Shown: piece by piece, positions 1 through 10,483 of the stretch
Layout: every line of letters begins with the position of its first letter
Position numbering within the stretch: position 1 is the stretch's first letter
From: Vibrio sp. MedPE-SWchi
GTDB lineage: Bacteria; Pseudomonadota; Gammaproteobacteria; Enterobacterales; Vibrionaceae
Assembly (NCBI GenBank): GCA_001874155.1
Contig: MPDB01000002.1
Span: 186,001-250,000, forward strand
DNA: 64,000 nt
Direction of reading: 5' to 3'
Made by a program: the position numbers and the translations under genes
The notes under the pieces: model-generated
What the model was told of the DNA's origin: nothing
Seen by the model: the letters and a program-made list of their open reading frames with translations, nothing else
The model's database searches: none

Positions 1-744
1 ACCGTGTTTGACAACATTGCGTTGCCTCTTGAATTGGCAGGAAAAAGCAAAGAACACATTGAAAGCAAAATCAGTGAGCTACTGACGCTTGTTGGCTTAA
101 CGGATAAGCGCGACACCTACCCTGCGAACCTAAGTGGTGGTCAAAAGCAGCGTGTTGCGATCGCTCGTGCTCTAGCTTCCGATCCAAAGGTGTTGCTTTG
201 TGATGAAGCCACCAGTGCACTTGACCCAGCAACTACTCAGTCAATCTTAGAGCTGCTGCGCGAAATCAACAACAAGCTAAAAATCACGATTCTACTGATC
301 ACTCACGAAATGGATGTAGTGAAAGGCATCTGTCATGAAGTGGCGATCATCGGTGATGGAGAGTTGGTTGAGAAAGGCACCGTTGGGGAGATTTTTGCTC
401 ACCCGAAAACAGAGCTAGCACACCAGTTTATCCGTTCAACGCTCGATCTCACCATTCCAGAAGATTACCAAGCTCGCCTTCAACAAACGCGAGTCAACAG
501 CAGTTACCCGCTTGTGCGTTTAGAGTTTACTGGCGAAACAGTGGATGCACCTTTGATGTCTCAAATCTCACGTAAGTTCAACATTGATGTCAGTATTCTA
601 AGCTCTGATCTTGATTACGCAGGCGGTGTTAAATTCGGCATGATGGTCGCTGAGCTATTTGGTAACGAACAAGACGACAATGCAGCAATTGAATTTTTAC
701 GCGAACACAAAGTAAAAGTAGAGGTACTTGGTTATGTCCTTTAA
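1..744 (+). CDS. metN: Methionine ABC transporter ATP-binding protein MetN (5' end outside window)
   Basis: This is the ATPase of the D-/L-methionine importer. It couples ATP hydrolysis to transport through MetI at the cytoplasmic face. The open frame runs in from the window edge. About 247 codons are visible, so roughly the first 95-100 residues of a ~343-residue MetN, including the Walker A loop, lie upstream. Visible motifs are the ABC signature [15 protein letters not shown], Walker [13 protein letters not shown] and the H-loop histidine in LLITHEMD. The C-terminal ~100 residues fit the NIL/ACT-like domain that binds methionine and inhibits transport. The stop codon overlaps the metI start by 11 bp, which indicates translational coupling. 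Any MetJ operators or SAM-linked control would lie upstream of the window and cannot be judged. Confidence 0.95.
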   Translation, partial: TVFDNIALPLELAGKSKEHIESKISELLTLVGLTDKRDTYPANLSGGQKQRVAIARALASDPKVLLCDEATSALDPATTQSILELLREINNKLKITILLITHEMDVVKGICHEVAIIGDGELVEKGTVGEIFAHPKTELAHQFIRSTLDLTIPEDYQARLQQTRVNSSYPLVRLEFTGETVDAPLMSQISRKFNIDVSILSSDLDYAGGVKFGMMVAELFGNEQDDNAAIEFLREHKVKVEVLGYVL

Positions 745-1411
745 TACCGTAATGGAATGGCTTAGCCTAAACGGCAACCTGTTACTTGGTGCCACATGGG
801 AAACCATCTACATGGTGGGTGTTGCGGGTATCGTAGGTTTTGGCATCGGTATCCCACTAGGGGTTATTCTGCACACAACGAAGAAAGGCGGTTTACTCGA
901 GAATACCAAACTTAACGCTGTCTTAGGTGCAATCGTCAATATCGGCCGTTCGGTTCCTTTCTTAGTATTAATGGTTGCGATTATTCCAGTCACTAAGCTA
1001 CTGGTCGGCACTTTCATCGGCACCACTGCGGCTATCGTACCGCTGACCATTGGTGCGATACCCTTCGTGGCTCGCTTGATTGAAGGGGCGCTTTTAGAAG
1101 TCCCTACCGGGCTTGTAGAGGCTGCGCAATCGATGGGTGCAACACCAACACAAATTATAACTAAAGTTTTATTACCTGAAGCTCTACCAACCATCATCAA
1201 TGCGGTCACGATTACACTGGTCACTCTAGTCAGTTACTCAGCAATGGCAGGCACGGTTGGCGGTGGCGGTTTAGGCGATGTCGCCATTCGTTATGGCTTT
1301 CACCGATATGATGTTGTGATCATGGGCGTGACGGTCGTTATGTTAATCGTACTGGTACAAATTATTCAATCGATTGGCGATACGATCGTACGTCGCGTCG
1401 ATCATCGATAA
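734..1411 (+). CDS. metI: Methionine ABC transporter permease MetI
   Basis: This is the inner-membrane permease of the methionine importer, working as a dimer with MetN and MetQ. The 225-residue protein has about five hydrophobic segments. The EAA loop that contacts MetN is visible as [20 protein letters not shown], near residues 135-155. The start is taken at the ATG at 734, inside the end of metN; the frame is open a little further upstream from a TTG, but the ATG gives the normal MetI N-terminus. It belongs to a metN-metI-metQ operon with 100 bp between metI and metQ. Confidence 0.95.
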   Translation: MSFNTVMEWLSLNGNLLLGATWETIYMVGVAGIVGFGIGIPLGVILHTTKKGGLLENTKLNAVLGAIVNIGRSVPFLVLMVAIIPVTKLLVGTFIGTTAAIVPLTIGAIPFVARLIEGALLEVPTGLVEAAQSMGATPTQIITKVLLPEALPTIINAVTITLVTLVSYSAMAGTVGGGGLGDVAIRYGFHRYDVVIMGVTVVMLIVLVQIIQSIGDTIVRRVDHR

Positions 1412-1511
1412 AAGCTAGTCATCAATAAATATGTCACAGATATAAGCTCAATGAGCTCGCTGGTTAACGCAGCGCATTACACAAAATTCGTTTTTTGATA
1501 AGGAGATAATC

Positions 1512-2321
1512 ATGAAATTTAACCTTAAAGGTTTACTAACTATCGCAGCAGCAGCTTCTGCTCTTGTTCTTTCAGGTTGCGGCGATAAAGCAGCGGATAG
1601 CAGCAAAATTAAAGTCGGCGTAATGGCGGGTGCGGAAGCTCAAGTAGCGGAAGTAGCAGCAAAGATCGCTAAAGAGCAGTACGACCTTGATGTTGAATTA
1701 GTGACGTTCACAGACTACGTAACGCCAAACGCAGCACTCGATGATGGTTCTATCGATATTAATGCATTCCAACACAAGCCATACCTAGATCAGCAAGTAA
1801 CAGACCGTGGCTACAAGATCACGATTGCTGGTAACACATTTGTTTACCCAATAGCAGGTTACTCAAAAGAAGTGGATTCTGTTGAACAAATCGCAGAAGG
1901 CGCTCGCATTGCCGTACCAAACGATCCAACAAACCTAGGTCGCTCTCTTCTTCTTCTAGAGCAACAAGGTCTAATCACTCTTCGCGAAGGTGCAGGTCTA
2001 CTTGCGACTGTTCGTGACATCGTGACTAACCCTAAAAACATTACGATTGTTGAGCTAGATGCAGCACAACTGCCTCGTTCTCTTGATGATGTAGCGCTAT
2101 CTATCATCAACACGACGTACGCAAGCTCTATCAACCTAACGCCACAAAACGACGGTATCTTCGTTGAAGACAAAGAGTCTCCATACGTAAACCTTATCGT
2201 TTCTCGTGAAGATAACCTAGATGCAGAAAACGTTCAGAACTTCGTTAAAGCATACCAAACAGAAGAAGTGTACAACGCTGCTTCTGAAATCTTCCAAGGT
2301 GGCGTAGTTAAAGGCTGGTAA
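1512..2321 (+). CDS. metQ: Methionine-binding lipoprotein MetQ
   Basis: This is the substrate-binding component of the methionine importer, a lipoprotein anchored to the periplasmic side of the inner membrane. The N-terminus is a lipoprotein signal peptide with lipobox LSGC, so Cys23 should be lipidated. The rest (269 aa in total) matches the NlpA/MetQ binding-protein fold, with motifs such as VGVMAGAEAQVAEVA, INAFQHKPYLD and VVKGW at the end. A strong ribosome-binding site, AAGGAGAT, lies just before the ATG. It is the last gene of the operon and is followed by a clear hairpin terminator. Confidence 0.96.
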   Translation: MKFNLKGLLTIAAAASALVLSGCGDKAADSSKIKVGVMAGAEAQVAEVAAKIAKEQYDLDVELVTFTDYVTPNAALDDGSIDINAFQHKPYLDQQVTDRGYKITIAGNTFVYPIAGYSKEVDSVEQIAEGARIAVPNDPTNLGRSLLLLEQQGLITLREGAGLLATVRDIVTNPKNITIVELDAAQLPRSLDDVALSIINTTYASSINLTPQNDGIFVEDKESPYVNLIVSREDNLDAENVQNFVKAYQTEEVYNAASEIFQGGVVKGW

Positions 2322-2369
2322 TCAAGCCAAACGCACCAATGTACGTAGCATTAATCAACGCTGACGCAT

Positions 2370-2421
2370 AAAAAAGCCGATATCCTCCACTGAACCAGTG
2401 AGAGCATATCGGCTTTTTTTA
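2370..2421 (+). terminator. Intrinsic terminator after metQ
   Basis: The stem AAAAAAGCCGATAT pairs with ATATCGGCTTTTTT across a ~22-nt loop. A-rich and T-rich flanks allow it to work on both strands, serving metQ and the convergent gene that ends at 2478. Confidence 0.85.
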
Positions 2422-2477
2422 GTCTGCTAATCAGTGCTATTTGTTCAGCGAGAACGACGGAAGATAACTAGCGCGAC

Positions 2478-3266
2478 TTATGAATGGTAGGTTTTGATCT
2501 GATCCCAAGAGATATTCGACACAATACGGCAATCATCGCACTTAAAGTGGAACATATCGTGCGCAGGCTCATCCAATAACCATTCTCCGCCACACTTCGG
2601 GCACTTGCGCTCTTTCTCTTTCGCTAAGCTTTCCCCTCCGACTCGGTATTGATAATAGTAAGTCGGTACTTTGGTGAGAAACTCAATGCGACCTCTTAAA
2701 TCCCACCCACGGCGAAACAGGAGACTGTCAACATTACAGATTTCCGCTTGCGTTGCGTGCTCTGCCTTACAGCTACCCGCCATCTGGATCTCATCACACG
2801 CTTGCCACTCGGTTTGCCATTTAATCAAGGACTTGTGGTCACCGTTAAACGTCGCTGGATTTCGATACAGCGGAATAGGCAGCAAGGTCTCACCACTTCT
2901 AAGCGGTGAACAGGTATGAACAAAGGTCGTATACAGGATCTGCCAACTCGGTGTCTCTTCCTCTGCCGTTTCTTCAGAATTCAGATCTCGACCAAGCAGT
3001 CGCATTTTGGGTGCAAGCAAGCTTGCGTTCGATAAGCGATCAATACATACCTTTACAAAATCTGAGTGATGTTTCGGGTGCAAACTGTCTTGTTCAGGGC
3101 AGACAACACGAACAAAAAATTCGCCCTCCCCCATCACTATCGGAAATTCACGACCAAGCACTTGACCGTTATACCGAAGAGCGTCCATCAAGCCATTAAC
3201 GGCTTTATCAACCGCGCTAACCGTGGTGTTATCGAAACACTCAAATTGCAATTCAACGACGTACAT
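2478..3266 (-). CDS. Zinc-ribbon-containing protein, DUF2310 family
   Basis: This 262-residue soluble protein resembles the DUF2310 family found in Vibrio and relatives; its function is not known. The C-terminal ~50 residues form a zinc-ribbon-like unit: CPKCGG, then about 20 residues later CDDC. These are two CxxC knuckles that probably bind one zinc ion. A further cysteine-containing stretch, CKAEHATQAEIC, lies in the middle. No signal peptide or membrane segment is seen. The gene lies just downstream of syd on the same strand with a 19-bp gap, so the two are probably co-transcribed. Confidence 0.75.
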   Translation of the reverse strand: MYVVELQFECFDNTTVSAVDKAVNGLMDALRYNGQVLGREFPIVMGEGEFFVRVVCPEQDSLHPKHHSDFVKVCIDRLSNASLLAPKMRLLGRDLNSEETAEEETPSWQILYTTFVHTCSPLRSGETLLPIPLYRNPATFNGDHKSLIKWQTEWQACDEIQMAGSCKAEHATQAEICNVDSLLFRRGWDLRGRIEFLTKVPTYYYQYRVGGESLAKEKERKCPKCGGEWLLDEPAHDMFHFKCDDCRIVSNISWDQIKTYHS

Positions 3267-3285
3267 TATTACTTCCTAGCATAAG

Positions 3286-3831
3286 TTAAACCGCAGGCTC
3301 TAGTTTAGTGAGAAACTCGACGATATCTTCAGCTAATACATCGCGCTTATCCGTCCCTAGCCTCTCCAGAATGACATTGCCGGTTAAATTGCAAATTGAA
3401 ATCACATCAAGCTCAGCATCAGTAGCGGCAATGAAGACCGTCGGCTTTAGCTTTAACCGTCTTTGGGTCACGAGATGGCCGAGAATATTTTCCTGCAAGA
3501 GGACAAAATCGTCGTCGCTCCATACCTGCAACAGGGTGAGCTCGTTTCCCTGCCACTTAGCGTTCATATCCGCACTATATTGACTGCCATAAAAGGCTTT
3601 AATATCTTCGTGCAGAGTAAGCTCAATGCCATTCTCAACATTGGTGAAATCAGCGTTTTTTTCACGTGGGTAGGCTTTCCATAGCACGCTGTCTTGACGC
3701 TTTTCCTCAACACAAGGTGAGACAAGTTCATAAAGGTCTTCGTTGCTAGGAAGAGAGTTATGTGTGGCTTGATACGCCTCTAAATACCTTTCGCTAAAAG
3801 AGAAAAGCGCTTGAGCGGTATGAGAAGTCAT
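3286..3831 (-). CDS. syd: SecY-interacting protein Syd
   Basis: Syd is a small acidic cytosolic protein that binds SecY and can interfere with improperly assembled translocons. The sequence matches Syd over its whole length (181 aa), including the tract [11 protein letters not shown] and the [18 protein letters not shown] region. The start is placed at the ATG at 3831, preceded by GGAG in TTGGAGACAACC. A TTG 12 bp further up is less likely. The gene is divergent from queF with a 114-bp intergenic region, the same arrangement as syd/queF in Escherichia coli. Confidence 0.93.
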   Translation of the reverse strand: MTSHTAQALFSFSERYLEAYQATHNSLPSNEDLYELVSPCVEEKRQDSVLWKAYPREKNADFTNVENGIELTLHEDIKAFYGSQYSADMNAKWQGNELTLLQVWSDDDFVLLQENILGHLVTQRRLKLKPTVFIAATDAELDVISICNLTGNVILERLGTDKRDVLAEDIVEFLTKLEPAV

Positions 3832-3945
3832 GGTTGTCTCCAAAATATGAGTAAGCGATTACCAAGGAACAGGCACATCATTTAATGACAGTTCGATCGG
3901 GATTGCGTAAAATTCTCGCCATTCTAATCTAATTTAAGACAAAGT

Positions 3946-4791
3946 ATGAGCAAATATTCTGATGCCAAGGAGCTTGCGGGCCTGACCTTAGGCCAAAAAA
4001 CGCAATACACCAATCAATACGATGTGAGCTTGTTACAACCCGTGCCACGTAGCTTGAATCGCGATGATTTAAACCTTGGTGACAGCTTGCCTTTTCTCGG
4101 CTGCGATATTTGGACTATGTACGAACTGTCTTGGTTAAATAGCCGTGGCCTGCCACAAGTTGCTGTCGGTGAGATAGCGATCCCGGCCACAAGCCAAAAC
4201 CTCATCGAGTCAAAATCGTTTAAGCTTTATCTCAATAGTTTCAACCAAACTAAGTTCGAGAGTTGGGAAGCGGTTTCCAAGCAATTGCAAAGCGACTTAT
4301 CCGCATGTGCAGGGGAATCCGTCACCCTGAATATCTACCCTGTCACCGATTACACCGAGCAGACCATTGTTTCCATGAAGGGCGAATGTATTGATGAGCA
4401 GGATATTGAAATCGATAGCTACGATTTCGATGACGCGTTATTGGCAAACTCAACCAGCGAAGACGTGGTTGAAGAAGCACTGCACAGTCACCTATTGAAG
4501 TCTAATTGCCTGATTACTAACCAACCAGATTGGGGAAGTGTTGAGATTCAATATCAAGGTCAAAAAATTAACCGCGAAGCTCTGTTACGATACATCGTCT
4601 CTTTTCGTGAGCATAACGAGTTTCACGAACAGTGTGTCGAGCGCATCTACACCGACATCATGAAGTACTGTAAACCAACAAGTTTAACGGTTTACGCACG
4701 ATACACTCGACGTGGTGGCTTAGACATCAACCCTTATCGTTCATCAGAAAACTCGAAGCCAGCTGATAATAAGCGAATGGCTCGCCAATAA
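3946..4791 (+). CDS. queF: NADPH-dependent 7-cyano-7-deazaguanine reductase QueF
   Basis: QueF reduces preQ0 to preQ1 in the pathway to the tRNA nucleoside queuosine. The 281-residue length matches the long, two-half unimodular QueF of enterobacteria. Visible motifs include the family sequence [17 protein letters not shown], which fits the NADPH-binding QueF motif, and [11 protein letters not shown] in the C-terminal half. That motif carries the cysteine that forms the thioimide with preQ0, followed by the catalytic Asp. The gene is followed 13 bp later by the TPR protein gene, which suggests partial co-transcription. Confidence 0.95.
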   Translation: MSKYSDAKELAGLTLGQKTQYTNQYDVSLLQPVPRSLNRDDLNLGDSLPFLGCDIWTMYELSWLNSRGLPQVAVGEIAIPATSQNLIESKSFKLYLNSFNQTKFESWEAVSKQLQSDLSACAGESVTLNIYPVTDYTEQTIVSMKGECIDEQDIEIDSYDFDDALLANSTSEDVVEEALHSHLLKSNCLITNQPDWGSVEIQYQGQKINREALLRYIVSFREHNEFHEQCVERIYTDIMKYCKPTSLTVYARYTRRGGLDINPYRSSENSKPADNKRMARQ

Positions 4792-4804
4792 GGAATATTA
4801 CCGA

Positions 4805-7072
4805 ATGCTACCTATGCGCTGGTTGAGGGCTCTTTGTTTCATCGTTTGCCTCTTTTCATTGTCTGCAAACGCCACTGTCTACTCGTCAGCAACGCTCAAC
4901 GAGGCCAGCAGTTCTCTCGAAATTGTTCCAGCGCAAGCAAAAGCGCTTACGTTGAATTACCTCAGTCAACGTAAGCTGGCGACGGATCCTAGCGAAAACC
5001 CTTCGGCGATGAATCGCGACGAAAGCGATAGCACGATAAGAACGCCGGCAAGTACCATAGACGCACTCACCATACTTGCCAAAGCGGAATATAAGCTGGG
5101 CAATACGCCGGCAGCATTCACTCACCTCAATGAAGCGTCTAAAATCGCCGAAGAGTACCGACTTCACTATTTGACGCTCAGTGTAAAACTGCTTCATACC
5201 GAACTGACCTGGCTGCAGACTCGTCAATCTCAAAACGCAAACCAAGCCATTGAAGAGATCCAATTAAGGTATAGCGCGATCAAACACGCTGACCAATTTG
5301 CGCGGGTTATTTACTATCGAATTTTCATGCTCAAGGCCAAGATCGCCTCTTACGATGGGCACATCGACCTAGCAAACCAATATTTTGATAAGGTGAAGCC
5401 TTATGTCGATTCGCTAAAATCAAAATCTACCTACATCAACTACCACATTGCTGTAGGGGAACATTTTCTTAATCATAAGCTGTATAACAAGGCCCTATCT
5501 ATGCTGCTGATAGGCTATTGGCAAGCCATAGAAGACAACTCAAGCGCGCAACTCGCAGCAGTTAATAAGCTCTTGGCGCAGCTGTTCTATGAACGAAAAG
5601 TGTTTGATATTGCCTTAAGGCATTTGTCTCAAGCCGCCGATTTTTATGACAATTACCAAAGCTCCTCAATTCTAGCGGATGTACTGAAGCAGATGGGTGA
5701 TATCTACTTTCAGCAGTCCAAGTACAACCTAGCGCTGGTTCACTACTTCAACGTGATTGACCACGAAAGAAAGGTCAATAAGATAGAAAACGTTATCGAC
5801 ATCCGATTGTCTCTCGCGGCGACGTATCTTCAGCTGTATAACTTCTCACTCACCGAGCAGTATTTGAATCGCGCAGAAAACCTGCTTGAATACGCGAGCA
5901 TACCGACTCTAAAGGCAGAAGCCTTATTGCTTAATGCTGGGCTCGCTTACCATAAGAAAGAGCCCGTATTGGTGTACGCCTACGCGAATGAAGCGCTAGA
6001 GCTGGGTATTGAACTAAAAGATATTAATATCCAGTCAGAGGCCTATCAGCTTCTCTACCTCGGTTATGAGCAAAAAGGGAATCTAGACAAAGCACTGGAA
6101 AACCTGAAACAGTACAACTCGCTGTCTCGTATTCAGCAGCAATCTCTCAACCTCATCAATGAAGAGGCGTTTCGCCAGCAAAAGGAGTTTGTTGAACAAA
6201 CCCTACACTTAGCGGGCCAGCAAGAAGAACTGATCGAGACGCACAACAATTTCATAAAGTCACGACGCATATCTTGGGCACTGTTCACGATTGGTGTTTT
6301 GATCTTCATTGTTTTGCTCCGTCGTGGTTATGTTATCCAAAAACTCACCATGGACAACAAAGCACTCAGTGATGCATTGTCGACTCACTCACGCTCAACG
6401 TTACCTAACTTGCGCATGCTGAACGACACTCTGCCCACCTCACTTGCCCAAACGGCGCAACAGCTTGAACAGTGGCAGTTTGGAGAATTGATCTATGAGC
6501 CTCTCAATGATCGACTCAAGTTTGTACTAATTGACATCCCATTCCTTAGAAACATGTATCTGCAAAATGGATACGAAGATGGGCTAAAACTCGAAGAGTC
6601 TTTTGGTCAGTTCCTAAAGACAAAGATCGCCCCACCCGCGCGTATCTACCACTTTTCAGATGCCAATCTGCTGTACATTGAACCGCAAGGGGAAGAGAAC
6701 AGCGACCCAGCGCAACTGTTTAATAAGGTCCAAGGTTGGATACAAGAATTTGAATCAGACCAATCCCTAACTCAAATCGTTCGAATCGGTATTGCTGATT
6801 ATCCATTCTTACCGAGAGCTTATACGGCGATCAATGACAAAGAACTGATCGACCTTCTCTTGATGTCGACCAGTGTCGCACGCACGCTGAGCATGAAAGA
6901 ACATTCGAGCCAATGGGTCTATTTAAAAGCGATTGATAACGCACCAGCAGCAAGTCTCGCGACTGGAAATATCCGCAAAGCATGTAAACATGCAATAAAT
7001 CAAGGCTTAATTAAGGTCCATTCTTCTTACAAGAATGAGGACAGCATCAAAAAACTATTAAAAGATGGGTAA
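4805..7072 (+). CDS. TPR-repeat membrane protein with degenerate GGDEF-like C-terminal domain
   Basis: This is a 755-residue protein with an N-terminal signal peptide (cleavage probably after LSANA). A long periplasmic helical region of TPR-type repeats runs to about residue 480, for example LADVLKQMGDIYFQQSKYNLALVHY. One transmembrane helix follows near residues 488-505 (WALFTIGVLIFIVLL). The cytosolic C-terminus has the layout of a GGDEF domain (LPNLRMLNDTLPT in place of the DxLTxLxNR start), but the active site is lost: where GGDEF is expected the sequence is IYHFSDANLLYIEP (about residues 613-626). It is therefore probably not a cyclase; it may be a sensor or receptor. The gene lies directly upstream of an AGEEF protein, which supports a role in c-di-GMP signalling. 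The function is inferred from architecture only. Confidence 0.7.
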   Translation: MLPMRWLRALCFIVCLFSLSANATVYSSATLNEASSSLEIVPAQAKALTLNYLSQRKLATDPSENPSAMNRDESDSTIRTPASTIDALTILAKAEYKLGNTPAAFTHLNEASKIAEEYRLHYLTLSVKLLHTELTWLQTRQSQNANQAIEEIQLRYSAIKHADQFARVIYYRIFMLKAKIASYDGHIDLANQYFDKVKPYVDSLKSKSTYINYHIAVGEHFLNHKLYNKALSMLLIGYWQAIEDNSSAQLAAVNKLLAQLFYERKVFDIALRHLSQAADFYDNYQSSSILADVLKQMGDIYFQQSKYNLALVHYFNVIDHERKVNKIENVIDIRLSLAATYLQLYNFSLTEQYLNRAENLLEYASIPTLKAEALLLNAGLAYHKKEPVLVYAYANEALELGIELKDINIQSEAYQLLYLGYEQKGNLDKALENLKQYNSLSRIQQQSLNLINEEAFRQQKEFVEQTLHLAGQQEELIETHNNFIKSRRISWALFTIGVLIFIVLLRRGYVIQKLTMDNKALSDALSTHSRSTLPNLRMLNDTLPTSLAQTAQQLEQWQFGELIYEPLNDRLKFVLIDIPFLRNMYLQNGYEDGLKLEESFGQFLKTKIAPPARIYHFSDANLLYIEPQGEENSDPAQLFNKVQGWIQEFESDQSLTQIVRIGIADYPFLPRAYTAINDKELIDLLLMSTSVARTLSMKEHSSQWVYLKAIDNAPAASLATGNIRKACKHAINQGLIKVHSSYKNEDSIKKLLKDG

Positions 7073-7189
7073 AAGCTAGCCGTTCAAGCCCTAGTTTCAG
7101 TGACGTATTGAATTATTTTGTTATTATCGATGAATTAGTTAATAAGATCCTATTTGATCTTCATATATTGGATTTGTAGTTAAGTTTTC

Positions 7190-8755
7190 ATGGGCGTTCT
7201 CGAAAAAGAAATAGAAATAGAGCTGATTCAGCTTAAAAGAGAACTTGAACAAGTTCGATTGACACAACGAGATTCATCGTTCAAATTTAAAAGAGAGCAA
7301 AACGTTCTTAAGCGTATTGTTGCATCTCTCAGCTTTGCCTGTGGTGAAGAGAATTCAAAATTAAGCAGCAATCTGGCCGAGCTACGACACGCGCTTGAGC
7401 AACAAAAAGATATCAGCACTTTAATACCCAAACTTGCAGTATTAGAACGAATGCTGAAACAACAGACGTTGGCTATGGAAAAAAAGACGGTTCAGCTTGA
7501 TTCTCAAGTCAAGCATAGTGGAGAGACACTCTTGCGTGTTACTGGGCTACCGCCTAGGCTTAAACGCGACCTGAGAGATCTGCTGAGCTATTCCGGCGCA
7601 CAGAAGTCGAAAGGCTCTGCTCACGCACTACAACTTCTCGCCATCTACGAACGCTCGATTAAAATCATCACCTCCAACCCTGATACCGCATTAACTGAAA
7701 TTAACAGCGCAGCTGATAAAGAAATCCTCGCCCGTCTAGCTGATGAATTGCAGCACGTTATTACAGAATTAGACTTCGAAGGTGAATCGGGGGATTTACT
7801 GACGGATATCCGTGCCAAGCTACTACTCGGTGTCTCTACTCAGTCGCTGTTAGAACTTACGCTACAAGTTCTGAAACTGGTGATTGATGGCACAAACTTT
7901 GAGCGAAAAACCTCTGAGAAATTCCTAGAACAAGTCAACTCTTCACTCTCTTCAACGCTAAAAAGCACGGCACAAAGCGTCGACCAAAGCCAAAGTTACT
8001 TTGAACAGCGACAAACAATGAATCAAGAATTGGATGCCTTAGTGGTTAAATCCAAATCAACGGTTAAAGCGTCAAACGACTTGAATGAGCTGAAGAAAGA
8101 GATGAACCCACTATTGGCTCAGTTGGCTTCACTATCAGAACGTTTGAATCATGCCGAAGAACGAGAGAAAGCGCTTATTGAGCGGATGGGTTATGGTAAA
8201 CAGCAATTAGAAGCGCTATCAGACTTAACCCAAGATCATCGTCGCCGTTTAGAAGATCAAGCACAACGGATGCTGCTCGACCCATTGACTAAGGTGTACA
8301 ACCGAACCGCCTTCAATGACCGAATGGAATTAGAGTATCGCCGTTGGATCAGAGCGCAGCACAACCTAAGAATCGTCCTTCTGGATATCGATAAATTTAA
8401 GGCGATCAATGATAGCTTTGGCTATGTGGCGGGTGATAAAGCACTCAAGATAATCGCCAGAACGATTTCTAAAGAAGTGTCGGATACCGATACGGTTGCA
8501 CGGTATGCAGGTGAAGAGTTTGTATTACTGTTCCCTGAACGCAATGACAATGAGTGTTACAAAATCATTCAAACCATTCAAAGACAAGTCAGTAAGCTGC
8601 CCTTTAAGTTCAAAGACAAAAGCATCACAATTACGCTTTCTGCCACTAGTACCGTCTTTAAAGAGTCGGATACGCCTGAGGAAGTCCTTGATCGCATCAA
8701 TCGGAATCTCTCGGAAGCAAAAAACTTGGGCCCGAATCAAATCGTCTGGAAGTAA
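7190..8755 (+). CDS. Coiled-coil GGDEF-domain protein, putative diguanylate cyclase (AGEEF)
   Basis: This 521-residue protein has no signal peptide or membrane segment. The first ~370 residues are predicted mostly helical and coiled-coil. A GGDEF domain follows, starting LLDPLTKVYNRTAFNDR. The metal-binding Asp is in LLDIDKFKAINDSFGY, and the signature is AGEEF (residues ~440-444), a variant active in some cyclases. The inhibitory RxxD site is absent: the corresponding residues are SDTD. It would make c-di-GMP from two GTP if active. From memory, the Vibrio cholerae gene between queF and ppnN is a GGDEF protein reported to affect colony rugosity (CdgG); this correspondence was not checked. 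The 117-bp gap upstream suggests its own promoter. Confidence 0.82.
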   Translation: MGVLEKEIEIELIQLKRELEQVRLTQRDSSFKFKREQNVLKRIVASLSFACGEENSKLSSNLAELRHALEQQKDISTLIPKLAVLERMLKQQTLAMEKKTVQLDSQVKHSGETLLRVTGLPPRLKRDLRDLLSYSGAQKSKGSAHALQLLAIYERSIKIITSNPDTALTEINSAADKEILARLADELQHVITELDFEGESGDLLTDIRAKLLLGVSTQSLLELTLQVLKLVIDGTNFERKTSEKFLEQVNSSLSSTLKSTAQSVDQSQSYFEQRQTMNQELDALVVKSKSTVKASNDLNELKKEMNPLLAQLASLSERLNHAEEREKALIERMGYGKQQLEALSDLTQDHRRRLEDQAQRMLLDPLTKVYNRTAFNDRMELEYRRWIRAQHNLRIVLLDIDKFKAINDSFGYVAGDKALKIIARTISKEVSDTDTVARYAGEEFVLLFPERNDNECYKIIQTIQRQVSKLPFKFKDKSITITLSATSTVFKESDTPEEVLDRINRNLSEAKNLGPNQIVWK

Positions 8756-8989
8756 CAGCACAACAGCCGCCATTTAGTCACAACTCAATTTCCCTCTTCG
8801 AATTGTCCTCCTCCTTACGCCGCGTTACCCCACTCTCCTCTCTCTTTTCCCATTATTCCTAAACCTGTAACACGTTTTTATTGATTTAATGTTTTCAAAT
8901 AGTTACATCTAGAATTTCTTTGCTAAGATAATTAATACACCTTACTTTTCTTCTGGTGTGTTTATTTCTCTACTAAAAAGGAGGCGATT

Positions 8990-10351
8990 ATGATCACTCA
9001 TATTAGCCCTGCTGGCAGCATGGATCTGCTTTCTCAACTTGAAGTTGAGCGCCTTAAAAAAACAGCCTCTAGCGATCTCTATCAGCTATATCGAAATTGT
9101 ACCCTTGCGGTACTCAACTCGGGTAGCCATACAGACAACTCCAAAGAACTGCTCGAAAAGTATAAGTCTTTTGATGTGAACGTTGTTCGTCGTGAGCGTG
9201 GAATAAAACTTGAGCTTAGTAACGCACCAGAACACGCCTTTGTTGACGGGAATATAATAAAGGGAATCCAAGAACACCTATTTTCAGTCTTGCGTGACAT
9301 TGTCTATGTCAATATGCACCTTGCTGACAACCAACGCTTGAACCTGACCAACAGCACTCACATGACCAACCTAGTGTTCGGCATTTTACGTAACGCTGGT
9401 GCACTCACTCCAGGTATAGAACCGAATCTTGTGGTTTGTTGGGGCGGACACTCCATCAACCCAACAGAGTATCAATACACACGTGAAGTCGGACACGAAC
9501 TCGGTTTACGCGAACTCAATATCTGTACGGGTTGTGGCCCAGGAGCGATGGAAGGGCCTATGAAAGGGGCCGCGATTGGTCATGCTAAGCAGCGATATGA
9601 AGAGCGACGTTATCTTGGTTTAACTGAACCCTCAATTATTGCCGCAGAGCCACCGAACCCTATTGTGAACGAACTGGTGATCATGCCTGATATTGAAAAG
9701 CGCCTTGAAGCGTTCGTTAGAATGGCACATGGGATCATCATTTTCCCAGGCGGTCCTGGTACCGCTGAAGAGCTTCTGTATATTCTGGGGATTATGATGC
9801 ATCCAGATAATGCTGATCAGCCACTGCCTATCGTTCTCACTGGCTCAAAAGAGAGCGAAGCGTACTTCCGCTCTATCGACCAGTTTATCGGTGACACGCT
9901 TGGCGAAGAAGCGCAAAAACACTACCAAATCGTTATCGACGATCCAGAAAAAGCAGCGCAGATTATTAGTCAATCGATGCCAGAGGTTCGCCAATACCGA
10001 AAAGAGACAGGCGATGCCTATAGTTTCAACTGGTCTCTTAAAATCGCCCCTGAATTTCAACTTCCTTTTGAGCCCACTCATGACAGTATGGCCAGCTTAG
10101 ATCTGCACCTTGATCAACGCCCTGAGAATCTAGCAGCGTCACTTCGCCAGGCATTTTCGGGCATTGTCGCGGGTAACGTCAAAGCGGAAGGCATTCTGGA
10201 GATTGAGCGCCACGGGCCATTTACCATTAATGGTGATGCGGTACTGATGAAGAAAATGGACAAGCTACTCAATGATTTTGTTGACCAGCATCGAATGAAA
10301 CTGCCCGGTGGCACCGACTACGTTCCATGCTACAAAATTGCTACTCAGTAA
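8990..10351 (+). CDS. ppnN: Pyrimidine/purine nucleotide 5'-monophosphate nucleosidase PpnN
   Basis: PpnN (formerly YgdH) splits nucleoside monophosphates into base and ribose 5-phosphate, and in E. coli it is a (p)ppGpp target. The 453-residue length and the LOG/lysine decarboxylase-like core fit: [20 protein letters not shown] and [15 protein letters not shown] are the nucleotide-binding PGGxGTxxE motifs. Additional N- and C-terminal domains are as in PpnN. The start is supported by AAAAAGGAGG seven bases before the ATG. The 234-bp region upstream holds no other gene. Confidence 0.93.
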   Translation: MITHISPAGSMDLLSQLEVERLKKTASSDLYQLYRNCTLAVLNSGSHTDNSKELLEKYKSFDVNVVRRERGIKLELSNAPEHAFVDGNIIKGIQEHLFSVLRDIVYVNMHLADNQRLNLTNSTHMTNLVFGILRNAGALTPGIEPNLVVCWGGHSINPTEYQYTREVGHELGLRELNICTGCGPGAMEGPMKGAAIGHAKQRYEERRYLGLTEPSIIAAEPPNPIVNELVIMPDIEKRLEAFVRMAHGIIIFPGGPGTAEELLYILGIMMHPDNADQPLPIVLTGSKESEAYFRSIDQFIGDTLGEEAQKHYQIVIDDPEKAAQIISQSMPEVRQYRKETGDAYSFNWSLKIAPEFQLPFEPTHDSMASLDLHLDQRPENLAASLRQAFSGIVAGNVKAEGILEIERHGPFTINGDAVLMKKMDKLLNDFVDQHRMKLPGGTDYVPCYKIATQ

Positions 10352-10446
10352 GACTGGCATTAAATCATCACCAGAGTAGCTTCATGGACGCCACTCAAAG
10401 CCATACTTGGCGTGGCAGGTCTGGCAATCTACCTCTGATTCATTAC

Positions 10447-10475
10447 AATAAGGGCTGAATAAGCCCTTATTTTTT
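10447..10475 (+). terminator. Intrinsic terminator between ppnN and xni
   Basis: The stem AATAAGGGCT / AGCCCTTATT has a 5-nt loop and is followed by T4. It ends only 8 bp before the xni start, so xni transcripts may begin nearby or arise from read-through. Confidence 0.7.
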
Positions 10476-10483
10476 GGAACGTT

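Noticed and set aside
808-1224. 138-codon minus-strand frame
   Set aside because: It is opposite metI, which has full motif support; no ribosome-binding site.
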